The position numbers were made by a program, and so were the translations under genes. From contig NC_030854.1 in NCBI RefSeq assembly GCF_000208745.1, positions 21,689,411 through 21,753,410 of the forward strand: a stretch of 64,000 bases of DNA, written 5' to 3'. Shown piece after piece: positions 23,830 to 36,289 of this stretch (positions within the stretch are counted from its first letter, which is position 1; each line of letters starts with the position of its first letter). The notes beneath the pieces are model-generated. The model made no database searches. It had not been told where the DNA came from and saw only the letters and a program-made list of their open reading frames with translations. Origin of the DNA: Theobroma cacao (taxonomy: Eukaryota > Streptophyta > Magnoliopsida > Malvales > Malvaceae).

Positions 23830-24937
23830 ATGATTTATCCTAGTAGACTAATGAACTTCAGTTCTCTAGAAACTTTTAGATTCCCTTACATTGAGGATTT
23901 TAGGAGGCAAGGGTGGCTTGATTTTTTTATAATGGACAAAAAATACTATAAGAATTTGTTTAAGGTTTTCTACTCTAATACAACGACATATTATGCTAAT
24001 AATGATACTGAAAAGGCCTATACTTATGACTGTAATTTTGTTACATGGGTAATGAAAAAGAAAATGGTCATTGATGTTGATGTGATTAGTCATGTCCTTA
24101 GCATTCCAGTTGAGGGTAGAGGGTTATATGGACTCCAAGAGTTCATTGATGAGGTTGAGCTACTTAGAGAGTTCTATGTTTTTCTACCACCTACAGAGCT
24201 AAGATAGACCAATGCCAACCGACTTAGTCTTCATGATAGGATTCTTCATTTGATAGTCTCTCAGAACATTAGGCCAAATGGTAGAAAGTATTCACAAGGA
24301 ATGAAGATTTATACTTCCTACGGCACATCAAGCACAACACCATAATCAATCTACTAGGGTTTATTCTTAGAGACATGATTCAAGTGATCAATGGAGGGAG
24401 CAAGGCCTTAGTATTTGGTATGTGCATTAGTTAGATTCTTGATGTCACGAGTGTTAATGTCATCATTTATCCTCCCACAACTCATTGGCCTCACACTACT
24501 ATTGATGAGTGTACCATCAACAAGTTTCAATATTAGATGATTGATAGGTAATGGTACTTTAAGAAGGTGTTTCCTCCTTAAACATAAAGAGAGGCAACAC
24601 TAATTAAGGGTGATGGTGTGGATATTAAGGCACCACTTGCTCTAGTTACTACAGCTACTTTGATGTCTTAAATGATGACACATTTTGACACTAGTATTAG
24701 TATGCTTCTTAGTAGTCTTGACGAGCTTCAAGGACGAGTCTTTCATATTGAGCTAGATGTTGCTTATCTCTTTCATCATCATGACTCCATGACACGAATG
24801 GATTCACTGATTGATCCTTCTGCCATGCTGACCATGCTAGTTGCTAGTGGCACTAAGCCTAACATATTGATTGATTTGGTTGACCCAACTAACCAACGCA
24901 TCGACCCCATTGACCCTACCATTGACTTGTCTCCATG
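23830..24937 (+). pseudogene. ORF3 of E4, divergent member of the ORF3 family
   Basis: The ATG at 23830 opens 125 codons that end at 24205-24207. The frame continues in pieces to 24937. It is distantly collinear with ORF3 of E1: an F-Y-x-N/S block (KVFYSNTT versus KEFYASIA), a following beta-rich stretch ending in IPVEGRGLYG, then a DRILHLIVSQNI block parallel to the RILHYFI block of E1. The C-terminal piece 24672-24937 has a possible heptad stretch (LLSSLDELQGRVFHIELDVAYL) and a short D/P-rich end. E4 keeps gag and ORF3 but not pol, so ORF3 was retained when the enzymes were lost. Biochemical function unknown. Confidence 0.6.
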
Positions 24938-25511
24938 ATTTTTTGCTTAACATACTCTTATGTTTTCTTATGTTCTTAAAAACGTTGGATATTTTTCATA
25001 GTTGGATGATTTCTTGACTCATTTTGCATTCATTCATCATCATACTTGTGCATTTATATTTTGCTTGGCTTATATCTTTTGCTTATGGCTATTTACATAT
25101 CTTTACAGCCATATGTGGTGAATGTAAATGTTCACAAACTCTTATTGTGAATGAATGATGATTACTTCTTGTTTACATCTTGTATGAATGAATGAATGAG
25201 CTTTATTTGTTCAAACTTGTGATTACTCTCACACATATAATTGTTTATGTCGCTTATCTTGGGACACATGGCTTTAAATTGATCCTTCAATATGATCGCC
25301 CAATGTTTTTTAAATTCTTTTTTATATAACAAAAGGAAAGAGAAATATTTTGGAGCAAATTGCACACACACACACTTAAACTTTTCAAATTTAGCATTTA
25401 GTGAAGGGGATCTTCACCATTTTCAACTGTGCTTAAATTCAAAAACTTAAAGTGAGCTTTTCTAGTCAAATTTTGCTCATTATGTTTTATCATATCAAAA
25501 AAGGGGGAGAT
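24938..25511 (+). other. E4 3' untranslated internal region with polypurine tract
   Basis: AT-rich noncoding sequence with TGAATGAATGA-type simple repeats near 25145-25200 and an (AC)n stretch at about 25363-25375. It ends with the polypurine tract AAAAAAGGGGGAGATT (about 25496-25511) immediately before the 3' LTR start. Confidence 0.6.
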
Positions 25512-25778
25512 TGTTAGTTTTATAGTTGATCTTTGTTTTAATGTGACAAAAGTTAATGATGAAAATGTGAGTGTATAAGTGCATTATAACTTTACAAAAC
25601 CCCCAAGCATTTGTTTGAAAAATTGGCTAAGTATTTGAAGGTCAAATGTATTTAAAAATGCTTGAACTAACCCCAGGTATTGAGACCTTATATGAAGGTA
25701 TCAAGATCCTAAGCTTTACATGCCTTAAAAAATAACTTGATGAAGAAAGTGTATCGAAAAATCTCTGGTAGGTATCGA
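25512..25778 (+). repeat. Left part of the E4 3' LTR, cut by E2
   Basis: Starts TGTTAGTTTTATAG after the polypurine tract and follows the 5' LTR (18493-) collinearly for 267 bp. It stops at ATCGA, the target duplication of E2. The continuation (from the base after ATCAA on the other strand) is found inverted at 56613-55208. Confidence 0.85.
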
Positions 25779-27078
25779 TGTTGGTCCCAATGAAGTGCTA
25801 GAGGGGGAGTGAATAGCACTAAAAATTTTAAGCTCAACCCTTTTTGAATGATAGAGCTTTTAATCGATTAGAGGAAAATGTATGTAAAGCTTGTTGTGTC
25901 TAAAAGACACCAAGTAAGGAAGGGTAAAAAGAAGTAGACAATGCAAGGCTATTTATAGTGGTTCGGTCCCATTGACCTAGATCCACTACCTTGATCTCCC
26001 AATCAAGGATTTTCAACCAAACTTCACTATACCGGTGAAATTAATAGCTTCCACCAAGCTTTTACAAGGTGGGTTTTAAACCTAAGCTTTAATCCCTTAC
26101 AATAGGCTTTAGAGCGCTTTCCACACTCTAATTTCTCAAGAAAAAGAAGTATAGTTAAGTACCTTTACAAGTCTGGATAGATTAAAATCAAGTTCAAATA
26201 CTTTTTTTGGATTTGGAATGAAGAACGAGTGTCTTTGGTTAATAATCTTTTACTTTTTTCTCAAAATGGCTCTTCTCTCTTCAAATCTAATTTCTTTGAT
26301 CGTTTGAGCTTTCTTTTATACCTAAGAAGTCAAATTTTTCTATTAGAGACAATTCTAGTTGTTAGAAACAACTCTGATGCACTTTTAGCTGTTATTTTGT
26401 CCTCTAATGTTTACATTCAAAAAGAGAGACAAACTTTGTCTAACCGGTTACAGGCAACTCTAACCAATTAAGAGTTCTCTGTCTTTAGGCTTCCCTTCTT
26501 CAGCAAACTTCCTCTAACTGCTTATGGTAGGCTCTAATCGATTACAAACTTTCTATTTTCATTTTTCTCTACACAACAATGTTCCTTTAATTGGTTAGCT
26601 CGTCCCTTAACTAATTGAAGCTTTACTTCCTTCAACCATAATGAATTAAAATTAGATTTAATCAATTAGAAAAACTTTGAATTTTGAACTTCTCCATTTT
26701 GGCTCCTTTTAATGGTCAACTATATTTTCAACTTTATTTTTGGCGCTTAAATATATTAGGACTTTGTGCTCTAACCATTTAACCAGACTTCTTAACCGAT
26801 TAGCATATTTGTATTTTACTTCAACTTATCACACAACCATGCCTTAATTGATTAAGGTCCCTTGTTAATCAGTTACTAAGGTTCTGTTTTTGTTCACTAC
26901 TTGTTCTTTCCCTCTTTGGCTAATTAACTTCGCATTAAGTTTAGCAAGATTCTTGACTTGCCTTTAATGGATAACTTTGTTAGGGGTATTAAATTAAATC
27001 TTCCACACTTAAAAAACAAGATTAGACATTAATGAATGAGGAATGTTTTGTTATTATCAAAAACATATGGAGTCAACA
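25779..27078 (-). repeat. 3' LTR of Sirevirus-type element E2
   Basis: A 1300 bp LTR in reverse: the right end reads TGTTGACTCC on the minus strand and the left end TGTTGGTCCC on the plus strand (complement of GGGACCAACA). Target duplication ATCGA at 25774-25778. U3 (about 26400-26900) holds many TAACCGATTA/TAATCGATTA/TAACCAATTA motifs. It is intact at the site (CCACACTCTAATTTC, about 26122) where the E2 5' LTR carries a solo LTR, so it serves as an empty-site control. Confidence 0.85.
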
Positions 27079-27707
27079 TTCTCTTCTTTTTTTCATGATG
27101 ACAAAACACGACTAGATTAAGAGTGTAATGTTTGTAAAAAGAATTTATGTGCAGATTTGGGATTGCTCCCTCTAAATATGTGCTCCCCCTAAATATATGC
27201 TCTAATAAAATTATCCAACATAAAGACATTCAATCACAAGAACATATATATAGACATCAATGTCCAGCCATTCAACATAATTTCAACATACAAATATAAA
27301 ATCTTAGCATAATATAAACCACATAAACATAAATATAATTCCATCATAATGCCATAAGCATTTAACCATTGTTTATAGCATAAAACATTGTCTCAAAAAC
27401 CATACCATAAAATATCCCAAAATAAAACCAATAAAAGCATATTTTAAAAGATTGATTTATCTTTCCTATGTTTCTTACCAGTTTTTCTCCTTAGAGGTAT
27501 TGTTCTACCTCTCTATTTTTCTCCCTTTTTTTTGGCATCATCTAGAAAAGATCTTAATCTGAGTTTGACGAAGGTGAGGATTCATCAGTGCCAAAATGCA
27601 TTTTGAAGGGGATAGGAAAGGAGCTAGATGAAGAGCCAGATGATGAGGAGGAAGAGGATGAGATAAGCTGGGGAGCTGTAGGTTTAAAAGGCTATTGGGT
27701 GGAGGTC
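27079..27707 (-). pseudogene. E2 polypurine tract, 3' UTR and ORF3 C-terminus
   Basis: Minus strand: the polypurine run AAAAAAAGAAGAGAA (27093-27079) abuts the LTR. AT-rich 3' UTR follows, then the last part of ORF3, from 27707 down to the stop at 27556-27554. It is serine-rich and ends with a block (HFGTDESSPS) clearly homologous to the ORF3 end of E1 (HFGTNESAPS, about 41190). The rest of ORF3 is at 43020-44811; E1 is inserted between, flanked by AATGC/AATGT. Confidence 0.65.
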
Positions 27708-29321
27708 AATGCTATTAGCTCCATTAGTTTTTGATGATAATAAAACATTCCCACTTATTTATGTCTAACCATACTACTTGAGTGTGCAAGATGAAAATGT
27801 ATATCAAATATGAATTAATCACTAAAAAGCAAATGTTAAAACTCATAAGAATGAGGAGCTACAATTAAGCCACAAAATAGAAGCCTCTTAGTCGGATAAC
27901 TAAGAGAGTTAGTCAACTAAAACTCAAAACTAAAGAAACTGAGTTCAGAGACAAAGACGATTTAATCGACTAAGAAGCATAGTTAGTCGACTAAGAGCTT
28001 ACTACCAGAAATTGGGTTCAGAGACAAAGACTGTGAGACCTCAACCCTTATAGGCTCATAACTACGCATAAACGCAATAACACAGGCTAGGGGTAGTTTC
28101 GTTATTTCCTCTAAAAAGCTCCCATAAGAAGGTGTTATGATATTTTAAGGTCTAAATAGGCATAAGACTGAATAAATAATGTGAAATGATGAAAGCACGA
28201 AGAAAACTAAAAGTTTTGATAATTTTCACAACAGGGGCAAAATGGTCATTTTGCACCCCTAGTCAAAATTTTAAGTTTTCGTACACCCGAGTAGTTTAGA
28301 TCATTGTGGACCTTCTCCCAGTGTTAAAAGAATAAAAAAAATTGCACAAAGGATTGGAGAAGAACAAGTTAACTTGCTAAATGGCATTTTCATAATTTCA
28401 AGGGGAGTTGGATAAGTATGAGCTATAAATATCTGTCTTCCAGCAGCTTCCTCATTCTCCAGTAGCTTTTCTTCTTCTTCTTCTTCCTTCTTTCCTCTCA
28501 TGTTTTTTCATCCTCCATGGGAGTCCTCTTCAAGCTTCCATAACTTTCTCTCTCTAGCTCTAATTTTCATGCCTCGGTGCACCTTTTTATGAAATCCTTG
28601 TGCTCTTTCACTCTCTCACTTTAAAACCCTTGAAAAATCCCACTTTCATACTTTCTCTCACTAGCTAGGTGTTTAGAAAGAGAAAGAGAGAGAAAACTCC
28701 CATAATAGCTTGGAAAATTTATTGGAAAGAATTTCAAAGTTTCAAGCTACCAAGGTGAGTAGGGGGTGTCAATTTTAAAAATTTTCATAAATATATACCT
28801 ATAAGTATGATTTATTTTAATTGTGAAAATTATGGATAGCATGTGCTGGTAGATATTTTAAGGAATTGTGAAAGTTTGTAGTTGAGGTTATCCACTCATT
28901 TTAGAGTGATTAAGGTAGTGAAAATAAATAGCCATTTAAATGGCAATTGAAAGCTAGCTAAGAGAAACCTTTAGACTTTATAAGTATGTGAATTGACAAA
29001 TTGGTGATGCTAATGTGATGATAGGTTCCAACGAAGCCCCATCATCCCATTTGGACAATTAGGGAAGTTAGGATCAGCTAAAGGCTCAAATAATACCGGT
29101 GAATGGACTTGCATTTCAAAATTTGTTTTAGGAATGTGAATGTAATTGTACAAACATTTGAAAGATTTTATCCAGCTTTTCTTTAAAAATGTACCTTGGG
29201 AACAAGCCTTTGGTGAAGTGTTTTTATCTTGTGAAAATGTGCTATATAAATGGTTTATGTGTTATCACAATATGATAATATGTATAATATGCATTGGGTG
29301 TTCCTTTTGTATGTTGATGTG

Positions 29322-29447
29322 GACCTAGCTATGTGCGAGTAGGAGTGCGCATACGCCGATGATGACCCGGCTATGTGCGAGTAAGAGTGCGTTTAAGCCG
29401 ATGCTGACCCAGCCATGTGCTAGTGGGGAATGCACATGAGCTGATGA
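29322..29447 (+). repeat. 42 bp tandem repeat, three copies
   Basis: Units start at 29322, 29364 and 29406, each with GACC-AGC-ATGTGCGAGT followed by GCCGATGATG-like sequence. A shorter, AT-richer counterpart (TGTGCACTCC-TACTCGCACA) occurs in the reverse copy at about 38934-39002. Confidence 0.75.
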
Positions 29448-29658
29448 TGATGGGAGAGTGTGCATGATGATGGATATATATATACACACATATATAGATA
29501 TGTGTGTCATGGAAAGTTCATGAATATGTATATGGTTGAAATGCATGTGAAATTTGACATGTTAAGCTTTGGGAATTTATATGTGTTTCATGTTGCATTT
29601 GTCATGTGAACAGGGTGGCCTTTTCTTGAGGAAATGGGGAATTTTTGCTAGTGCCCTG

Positions 29659-30007
29659 TTTCTCGCTGTAGTGAGATTCATTCTCGCTACAGCGAGAAAC
29701 TCTCGGATTTTTGAGGGTTTCACCAGACATGGTTCTCGCTGCAGCGAGAAAGTTTGTGTTTTATGGCTTGAATCGCGCTGCAGCGAAAAACTTTCTGTTT
29801 CGCTTAGTTTCTTGATCTATTGTTGTGCTATTTTCCACTTCTTTGGTACCATAGTTGAGCATGGACTTCCAACATTAAGGAATAAACAAATTAAGTTTAA
29901 AATGAGGGGTTTGGTGAGAAACTCTCGGCCAGCTAAAAAACCCTCAGCCAGTTGATAATTTAAGTCAAATGTCGCTGCAACGAGAATGCCTTTCCACTGC
30001 AGCGAGG
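29659..30007 (+). repeat. Cluster of TTCTCGCTGCAGCGAGAA palindromes
   Basis: Six variants in about 350 bp: near 29660, 29681, 29732, 29772, 29971 and 29992. The best is an uninterrupted 18 bp palindrome with PstI core CTGCAG; others keep TCTCGCT-N-AGCGAGA with 1-4 changes. The spacing is irregular. The same cluster is in the reverse-oriented solo LTR at 38360-38729. Confidence 0.8.
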
Positions 30008-30796
30008 ACCCGTCGTCTACTTGACTTGAATTGCATGAAAGTTATTAAAGTTTTCATTCTTCAAATCTTTTGTTGAGTATGGACCCTTTACATTAACTGA
30101 TTTAATCAATTGGGGTTTTCTTGAGAGGTTTTGATAAGCACTAAATTAAATTGCATTGTTTTAAAATAAGTGCATCATGATTTTTAAATCCTTCCTTACT
30201 ATTGCTTGTTCCCTTCCTTGTTCACTCAATGGGTTTATACTTACCGTTTTCAGCTTCATGTTTTCAGATCACAAGGTAGTTGGTAACTAGGTCGAAGTGT
30301 CTTTGTATATTCTACCCTTGGTAGGTGTCTCGGCATTCAATAGCTGTACATTCGTCCGAGTCTCTCCTCTAGAAGTTGAGTACTCTTTTGTTGTGTATAG
30401 ACAGACCCAATGTAAATTATTAAGATATATGTTTAGACAACACATGTATATTAGTTGGTAATGCCATTATAAGTTGCAATGAATAGCATTAATTGGATTC
30501 TAAATTATGAAATGTGACTTTAGTAATTTGATGGAATAATGAGTAGGATAATATAGCTAGGCTTGCTTAAGCTTAGTGGGCTATGTCCATTGAGCCCTCG
30601 CGCCGGTCATGGCCCGGGATTTGGATCATGACAAAGATGACTTAATCGACTAAGAAGCATAGTTAGTCTACTAAGAGCATTCTGTCTAAAGATTTGAATT
30701 TGAATACTAGAAGATAGACTAATGGCCAGAACTGACTCCAAATTGCTTCCCAATGGTCAAAAACTGTCAAACATCCATTAGAGTTAGCTTTTCAAG

Positions 30797-30805
30797 TATA
30801 TAAGG
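30797..30805 (+). promoter_or_regulatory. LTR TATA box (TATATAAGG) of E1 5' LTR
   Basis: TATATAAGG lies about 100-170 bp downstream of the TTAGTCGACTAA pairs. It is repeated at 42389 in the 3' LTR and as TATAAAAGG at 60757 in E6, so the U3 motif array sits directly upstream of the core promoter. Confidence 0.6.
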
Positions 30806-31451
30806 CATTTCCAACTGTTAAGAACAAGATTAGATGCTTCTAAGATCAAAAAGAGCTCAAAAATAGCAAAAACTCTCTGCATACTTTCTACACTTCACTC
30901 CAATCCTTGTAATAGAGTTAAGCACTTCATCTTGTACCATTCAAATCAGGTTAGTGATCATAAGTACTTCTTTATTTCTATTCTCCTTGATTACTTAGAA
31001 TGTGCAAGTCACTCTAAGGGGATTGATCAAGCTTGGGTTAACTTGATTGGGTGTATAGGTTCTAACTCAGCCTAGGAAAAGTTAGTTTTGGGTTTTGGTT
31101 GATCTTGGGTAAAACCATTGTTAAAGGTTGTGGCTAAGCCTATGAAAAGCCATTGTAAAAGCTTGGTGGAAGCTAGGGAATTCCATCGTCTATAGTGTGA
31201 TTTGGTTTGGAAAATCCTTGGTTGAACAATCAAGGTAGTGGATATAGGTCTTTGACCGAACCACTATAAATCTTTGTGTATTGTCTACTTTGTTTTACTT
31301 TTCATTTTCATTCTTTCTTAAATCATTCCGTCATCTTGCATCAAATTTCTCATCATTGACCTTCAATTTGCCGCCAATTAGAAATCAAGTTTAATAGAGC
31401 CAAAAAATGCTATTCACCCCCCCTCTAGCATATTTATTTGGGACCAACAAG

Positions 31452-31462
31452 TGGTATCAGAG
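31452..31462 (+). promoter_or_regulatory. E1 primer-binding site
   Basis: TGGTATCAGAG starts 2 bases after the 5' LTR end and is complementary to initiator tRNA-Met. It is intact, unlike the E2 (49943-49956) and E6 (61499-61510) sites. Confidence 0.88.
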
Positions 31463-31506
31463 CCTATTCCTCTTTCTTAAGGCTTACCATCCTAAGGGAG
31501 ATCCTA

Positions 31507-33139
31507 ATGGCTCTTCAAAAATCAGAAATTGCTTAAGGATAGTCCACAAATAGATCACTTTTGTTTGATGGCTCAAATTATTTTTATTGGAGCACTAGAA
31601 TGTCAATCTATATAAAGGCAATAGATTATGAGATGTGGGATGCCATCACGGATGGACCCTTCATTCCCTTAACCATAAATGTATTGACTAATGAAATGAT
31701 TCCTAAGCAGAGGTCTGAATGGACTGAAGCTAAAACCAAAAAGGTTCAGACAAATTTTAAGGCAATAAACACTTTGCATTTTGCTTTAACTCGTACTGAG
31801 TTTAACAAAGTATCAAGCTGTACCACTGCTAAACAAGTGTGGGACAAACTTAGAGTTATCCATGAAAGAACTTCATAAGTCAAGGAGTCCAAAATAGCTC
31901 TTTTAACTCATAATTATGAAATGTTCAAAATGGAACCTGGTGAGGACATCACTAGCATGCATGATAGATTTACAAACATTACCAATAAACTTAGTCAGTT
32001 AGGCAAGCCATTCCTTGAACATGAACTAGTAAAAAGGCTTCTTAGAAGCCTACCTAAAACTTGGAAGCCAAAAGTGACTGCCATTAGAGAAGCTAAGGAT
32101 TTAAATGTCATCTCACTTGATGAAATATGTGGATCTCTTCTTACTCACGAGCTGGAGTTGAAAGAAGAAGAAAAAGAAGACAAAAGAGAAGTAAAAGAAA
32201 AAAAGAAAAGCATTACCTTTAAAGCAAGTACTCTTGAAGAAGAATTGGATAACTTATCATGTGATGATGATGAAGAATTAGCTATGGTAGCAAGAAGATT
32301 CAGAAAACTTATGGGACAAAGAGAGAAGAGACTGGCTAAGAAAGGTTATAGAAGAGAACAAAGTTTTTCATGGAAAAACAGAAGTAAAAATGAATCCAAC
32401 AAAAAAAGGATGTCATTTGTTATGAATGAAAAAAGCCTGGACACTTCAAATTAGAATGCCTTATGTTGAAGGAGGAAACTCCCAAGAAAAACAGAAAATC
32501 AAAGAAGGCTATAGTGGCTGCAACTTGGTCGGATAGTGATGTTTCAAGTTCAGATGTTGAAGAAGAGAAAGTAGAGGAAAGAGCAAACTTATATTTGATG
32601 GCCAGAGATGATGAATTTGAGGTATCTTCTGCTCCTTTTGATATTTTAATTGATGAAATTCAAGAAGAATATGAATGCCTCTATGATGAATTTGAAAAGC
32701 TAGCATAAAAATATAAGGCTTTAAAAAGAAAGACTACATCTCTTAAAAATGATTTGGAAAAGACAAGAAATGAGTTCAACTCCATTTTTGAACAAAGAAA
32801 TTTTCTTCAAACTGAATTAGAACTTTCAAAACAGATTTTGAAGTTCTAAAAATAGAATTGGATAACAGAATTGAAGCTTTACAAAAAGCAATTGATGAAA
32901 ATACTGCTCTTAAGAGTTTGAAAAAAGAAACATCAAGAAGAAACACATATTTTAAGAAAAATTCAGATATTTTCTCATCTAGATGTTATGTTTGTGATAA
33001 ACTTGGTCATCTATCTTATGACTGTTATAGAAGAAGAAGCACGCAGAAAACAAAAAAGATTTGGATTCCAAAAGGATCCTATGTAGCAGCTAACCTTCAA
33101 GGACCCATCAAGGTATGGATACCGATTAAGAAAAACTGA
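31507..33139 (+). pseudogene. Sirevirus-type gag of E1
   Basis: The ATG at 31507 opens MALQKSEIA, followed by stops that replace GEGQ-type codons. The UBN2 gag domain (31561-32160) has FDGSNYFYW, AKQVWDKL and YNRFTNI-like blocks. A Lys/Glu-rich stretch follows, then a first zinc knuckle in a shifted frame near 32420-32460, an acidic region with SDSDVSSS, a coiled-coil stretch (32710-32930), and a second knuckle CYVCDKLGHLSYDC (about 32984-33025). It ends with the paired IWIPKGS and VWIPIKKN blocks. At least two frameshifts and a CAA-to-TAA stop at about 31876 make it inactive. Gag length and double knuckle fit Sireviruses. Confidence 0.82.
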
Positions 33140-36100
33140 AAATCTATCTTGCAGGTTGAGCCAAATCGAAAAGACATATGTTCTAGAGCTCAACTGAAAG
33201 AGAAGCAACCATGGTACATGGATAATGGCTACTCAAGACATATGACTAAAAACGAAATGTTGTTTGCTCAGCTGGACAAGAAAAAGGGAGGTACTGCATC
33301 TTTTGGAGATGATTCAAAAAGCAAAATTTATTGTATAAGAACTGTTGGTAAGAACTGTCATGCTCAAATTAATCATGTGCTATTTGTTAAAGGATTAAAG
33401 CACAATCTTTTAAGCATCAGTCAACTATGTGACAAAGGGTTTGAGGTATGTTTTGATTCACATAAATGTGAAGTCATAGATATTAGTACTAACAAAATTT
33501 CATTCATAGGAAAAAGAATAAAAAACATGTATGTCATATTTTTTGAAGATCTTGAATTAAATTGTGAAACATGTATTACGAAAAATGATGAAAATGATAG
33601 CTGGTTATGACATAGAAGACTTGGACATGTAAGCATGCATACCATCTCAAAATTGATGAGAAAAAACCTGGTTATAGGATTGCCTGAACTTAAATTTGAG
33701 AATGATCAGATTTGTGATACTTGTCAATTAAGTAAACAAGTTAGAACTTCCTTCAAAATCAATAAGATTATTTCAACCTCTAAACCTCTTGAATTATTGC
33801 ATATTGATTTATTTGATGCAATCAACATATCTAGTCTAGGAAGCAAATCATATGGTTTTGTGATAGTTGATGACTACTCTAGGTGCACTTAAGTTTACTT
33901 CCTTGCTCATAAAAATGATGCATTACCTGCATTTGCAAATCATTGTAAGAAGGTTCAAAATGAAAAAAGACTGGTCATTGCTAGTATTAGAAGTAATCAT
34001 GGAGGTGAGTTTGAAAGGGATGATTTTGAAAATTTTTGTAATGAAAAAGGGTTAGATCACAACTTTTCTGCACCTAGAACACCTCAACAAAATGGGGTTG
34101 TAGAAAGGAAGAATCGAGCTTTAAAAGAAATGGCTAAAACCATGCTTTGTGAAAATAATATACCAAAGTACTTTTGGGCAGAAGCTGTCAACACAGTAGC
34201 CTACATTCTTAATAGAGTTTCTATAAGGGCCATGATTTCTAAAACCCGCTATGAATTGTACAAAGGTAGAAAACCAAACTTATCTCATTTTAGAAGTTTT
34301 GGCTGCAAATGCTTTGTATTGAACAATGGAAAACATTCTCTTGGAAAGTTTGATGCTAAGAGTGATGAGGCAATATTTTTAGGATATGCATTAAACTCAA
34401 AAGCTTATAGAGTTTTTAACAAAAGAACCTTAACAGTTGAAGAATCTATCCATGTAGTTTTTGATGAATCTAAATGATGTAGAGGACTTTGAAAGACAAA
34501 TAGAAGAAATGAGTCTAGAAAACAAGAAAAACAATGAAGAAACTCCCTCGGAAGAGAAGTAAAACCTTCATCCTTAGAAACTCTGCAAAGGACTGAAAGT
34601 CAACACAATGATCGTCCAAAAAGCTGAAAGTATATCAAAGATCATCCACGAGAGCATATCATTGGTGATATTTCACAAAGAGTCAAAACCAGGAGAGGAA
34701 TTAGAGAAACATGTGAATTCATAGCTTTTATCTCACAAATCGAGCTTAAAAGTTTTGAAAAGGCAGAAAAAGAGGAAAACTAGATATTGACCATGCAATA
34801 AGAACTTGAACAATTTGAAAGAAACTATGTATGGACACTAGTTTCTAGGCCATTCAATCACCCAATTGTTAGCACGAAGTGGGTGTTCAGAAATAAGGTA
34901 GATAAGCAAGGTAGTGTTATTAGAAACAAAGCTAGGTTAGTGGCTCAAGGATATAACCAAGAAGAAGGCATTGACTATGATGAAACATTTGCTCTTATTG
35001 CTAGAATAGAAGCCACAAGATTATTGCTTGCATTTTCATGTTTCATGAACTTCAAATTATTTCAAATGGATGTGAAAAGTGCATTTTTAAATGGTTTTAT
35101 TCAAGAAGTCTATGTCAAACAACCCCCTAGATTTGAGAACTTTGAAAAACCTGATTATGTTTTCAAATTACATAAGGCTTTCTATGGATTAAAAAAAGCT
35201 ACTAGAGCTTGGTATGAAAGGCTTTTAAAGTTCTTAGTTGAAAAATGGTATATTAGAGGAAGCATAAAGAGAAAACTATTCATTAAGAAATACTTGAATG
35301 ATTTAATTGTTATTCAAATTTATGTGGATGATATTGTATTTGGTGCTACTAATGAAGTTTTATGCAAGAACTTTGATGAAGAAATGCAGGGTGAGTTCGA
35401 AATAAGCATGATGGGTGAACTGAAATTCTTTCTTGGCCTTCAAATCAAACAATGCAAGAATGGTATCTTTATCAATCAAGAAAGATATATTCAAGACATG
35501 CTAAAAAAGTTTGATGTGATAAAGCTAAAGCCAATCAGCACTCCAATGAGTCCCTCTACCAAGCTTGATAAAGATGAAAAGAAAAAAAGTGTTGATCAAA
35601 AGCTTTATAGAGGTATGATTGGATCTTTGCTTTACTTAACCGCTAACAAGCCTGATATTCAATTTAGCATATGTTGTGTGCACGGTTTCAATCATAACCT
35701 AAAGAGTCACACTTAACTGCAGTAAAAAGAATCTTTAGGTACCTATTGGACACACAAAGTCTAGGACTATGGTATCTAAGAAGATCATCTTTTGATCTCA
35801 TTGGATATTCTGATGCTGACTTTGCAGGAAGTAAAACAGATAGAAAAAGTACTAGTGGCACCTATCAGCTTTAGGAAACATGCTTGTATCTTGGTCAAGT
35901 AAGAAACAAAACTCTGTTGCACTTTCAACTGCTTAAGTAGAATATATTTCCTTAGGTAGTTATTGTGCTCAGATTTTATGGATTAAACAACAATTAAAAG
36001 ATTTTGGAGTAACCATGCATAATGTACCAATATTTTGCAATAACACAAGTGTTATAAACATCTCAAACAATTTGGTTCAGTACTTTAGGACCAAGCATAT

Positions 36101-36269
36101 TGAAATTAGACATCACTTTATTAGAGACCATGTGATTAAATGAAACACTAAGATTGAGTTTGTAAACACCTTGCAATAATTAGCTGATATATTCACCAAG
36201 CCCCTGAATGAGGAAAGATTCTGTGAAATTAGGAGAAATCTAGGAATGGTTAATGTACAAGAGCTTTAA
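33140..36269 (+). pseudogene. Sirevirus-type pol of E1 (protease, integrase, RT, RNase H)
   Basis: Mostly one frame with scattered stops. The protease begins near 33200; its active site reads D-N-G-Y-S (33221-33235) instead of the family D-S-G-C-S. The integrase zinc region (HRRLGH, then CDTCQLSKQ) is at 33611-33740. The integrase core starts at LLHIDLFD; the second catalytic Asp is changed to Asn (RSNHGGEF, AAT at 33995-33997), while the Glu in PQQNGVVERKNR is kept. RT (34860-35700) has FQMDVKSAFLNG and YVDD. RNase H (35720-36269) is frameshifted but keeps a YSDADFAGSKTD block and ends GMVNVQEL. Stops include TGG-to-TGA at 33607. Confidence 0.88.
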
Positions 36270-36289
36270 GAAAATTTATGAGCTTTTCA

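Larger units (their letters stand above)
28032..30633 (+). mobile_element. Solo LTR, 2.6 kb family with TTCTCGCTGCAGCGAGAA palindromes
   Basis: A 2602 bp unit, starts TGTGAGACCTC, ends GATCATGACA, flanked by AAGAC (28027-28031) and AAGAT (30634-30638). It has a TATA box at 28424 (TATAAATAT), a TTC run after it, a 42 bp repeat three times (29322-29447), a palindrome cluster (29659-30007) and one GGCAAAATGGTCATTTTGC near-palindrome at about 28235. The short reading 29569-29955 lies on top of the palindromes and is not a gene. A reverse copy lies at 37664-40307. Probably Ty3/gypsy by size; unproven. Confidence 0.82.
27713..31449 (+). repeat. 5' LTR of Sirevirus-type element E1, with nested solo LTR
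   Basis: Starts TATTAGCTCC (TGTTGGCTCC in the 3' copy) after target duplication AATGC (27708-27712) and ends GGGACCAACA. The net LTR is about 1130 bp without the 2.6 kb solo LTR at 28032-30633 and its TSD. U3 has two 73 bp units with TTAATCGACTAA and TTAGTCGACTAA motifs, and a TATA box at 30797. The 3' LTR at 41855-43019 has three such units. Confidence 0.87.

Noticed and set aside
29569..29955. A 128-codon open frame rich in Ser, Arg and Cys
   Set aside because: It lies across the TTCTCGCTGCAGCGAGAA cluster of a solo LTR. The repeated SRCSEK-type words come from the palindromes, not from a protein family.
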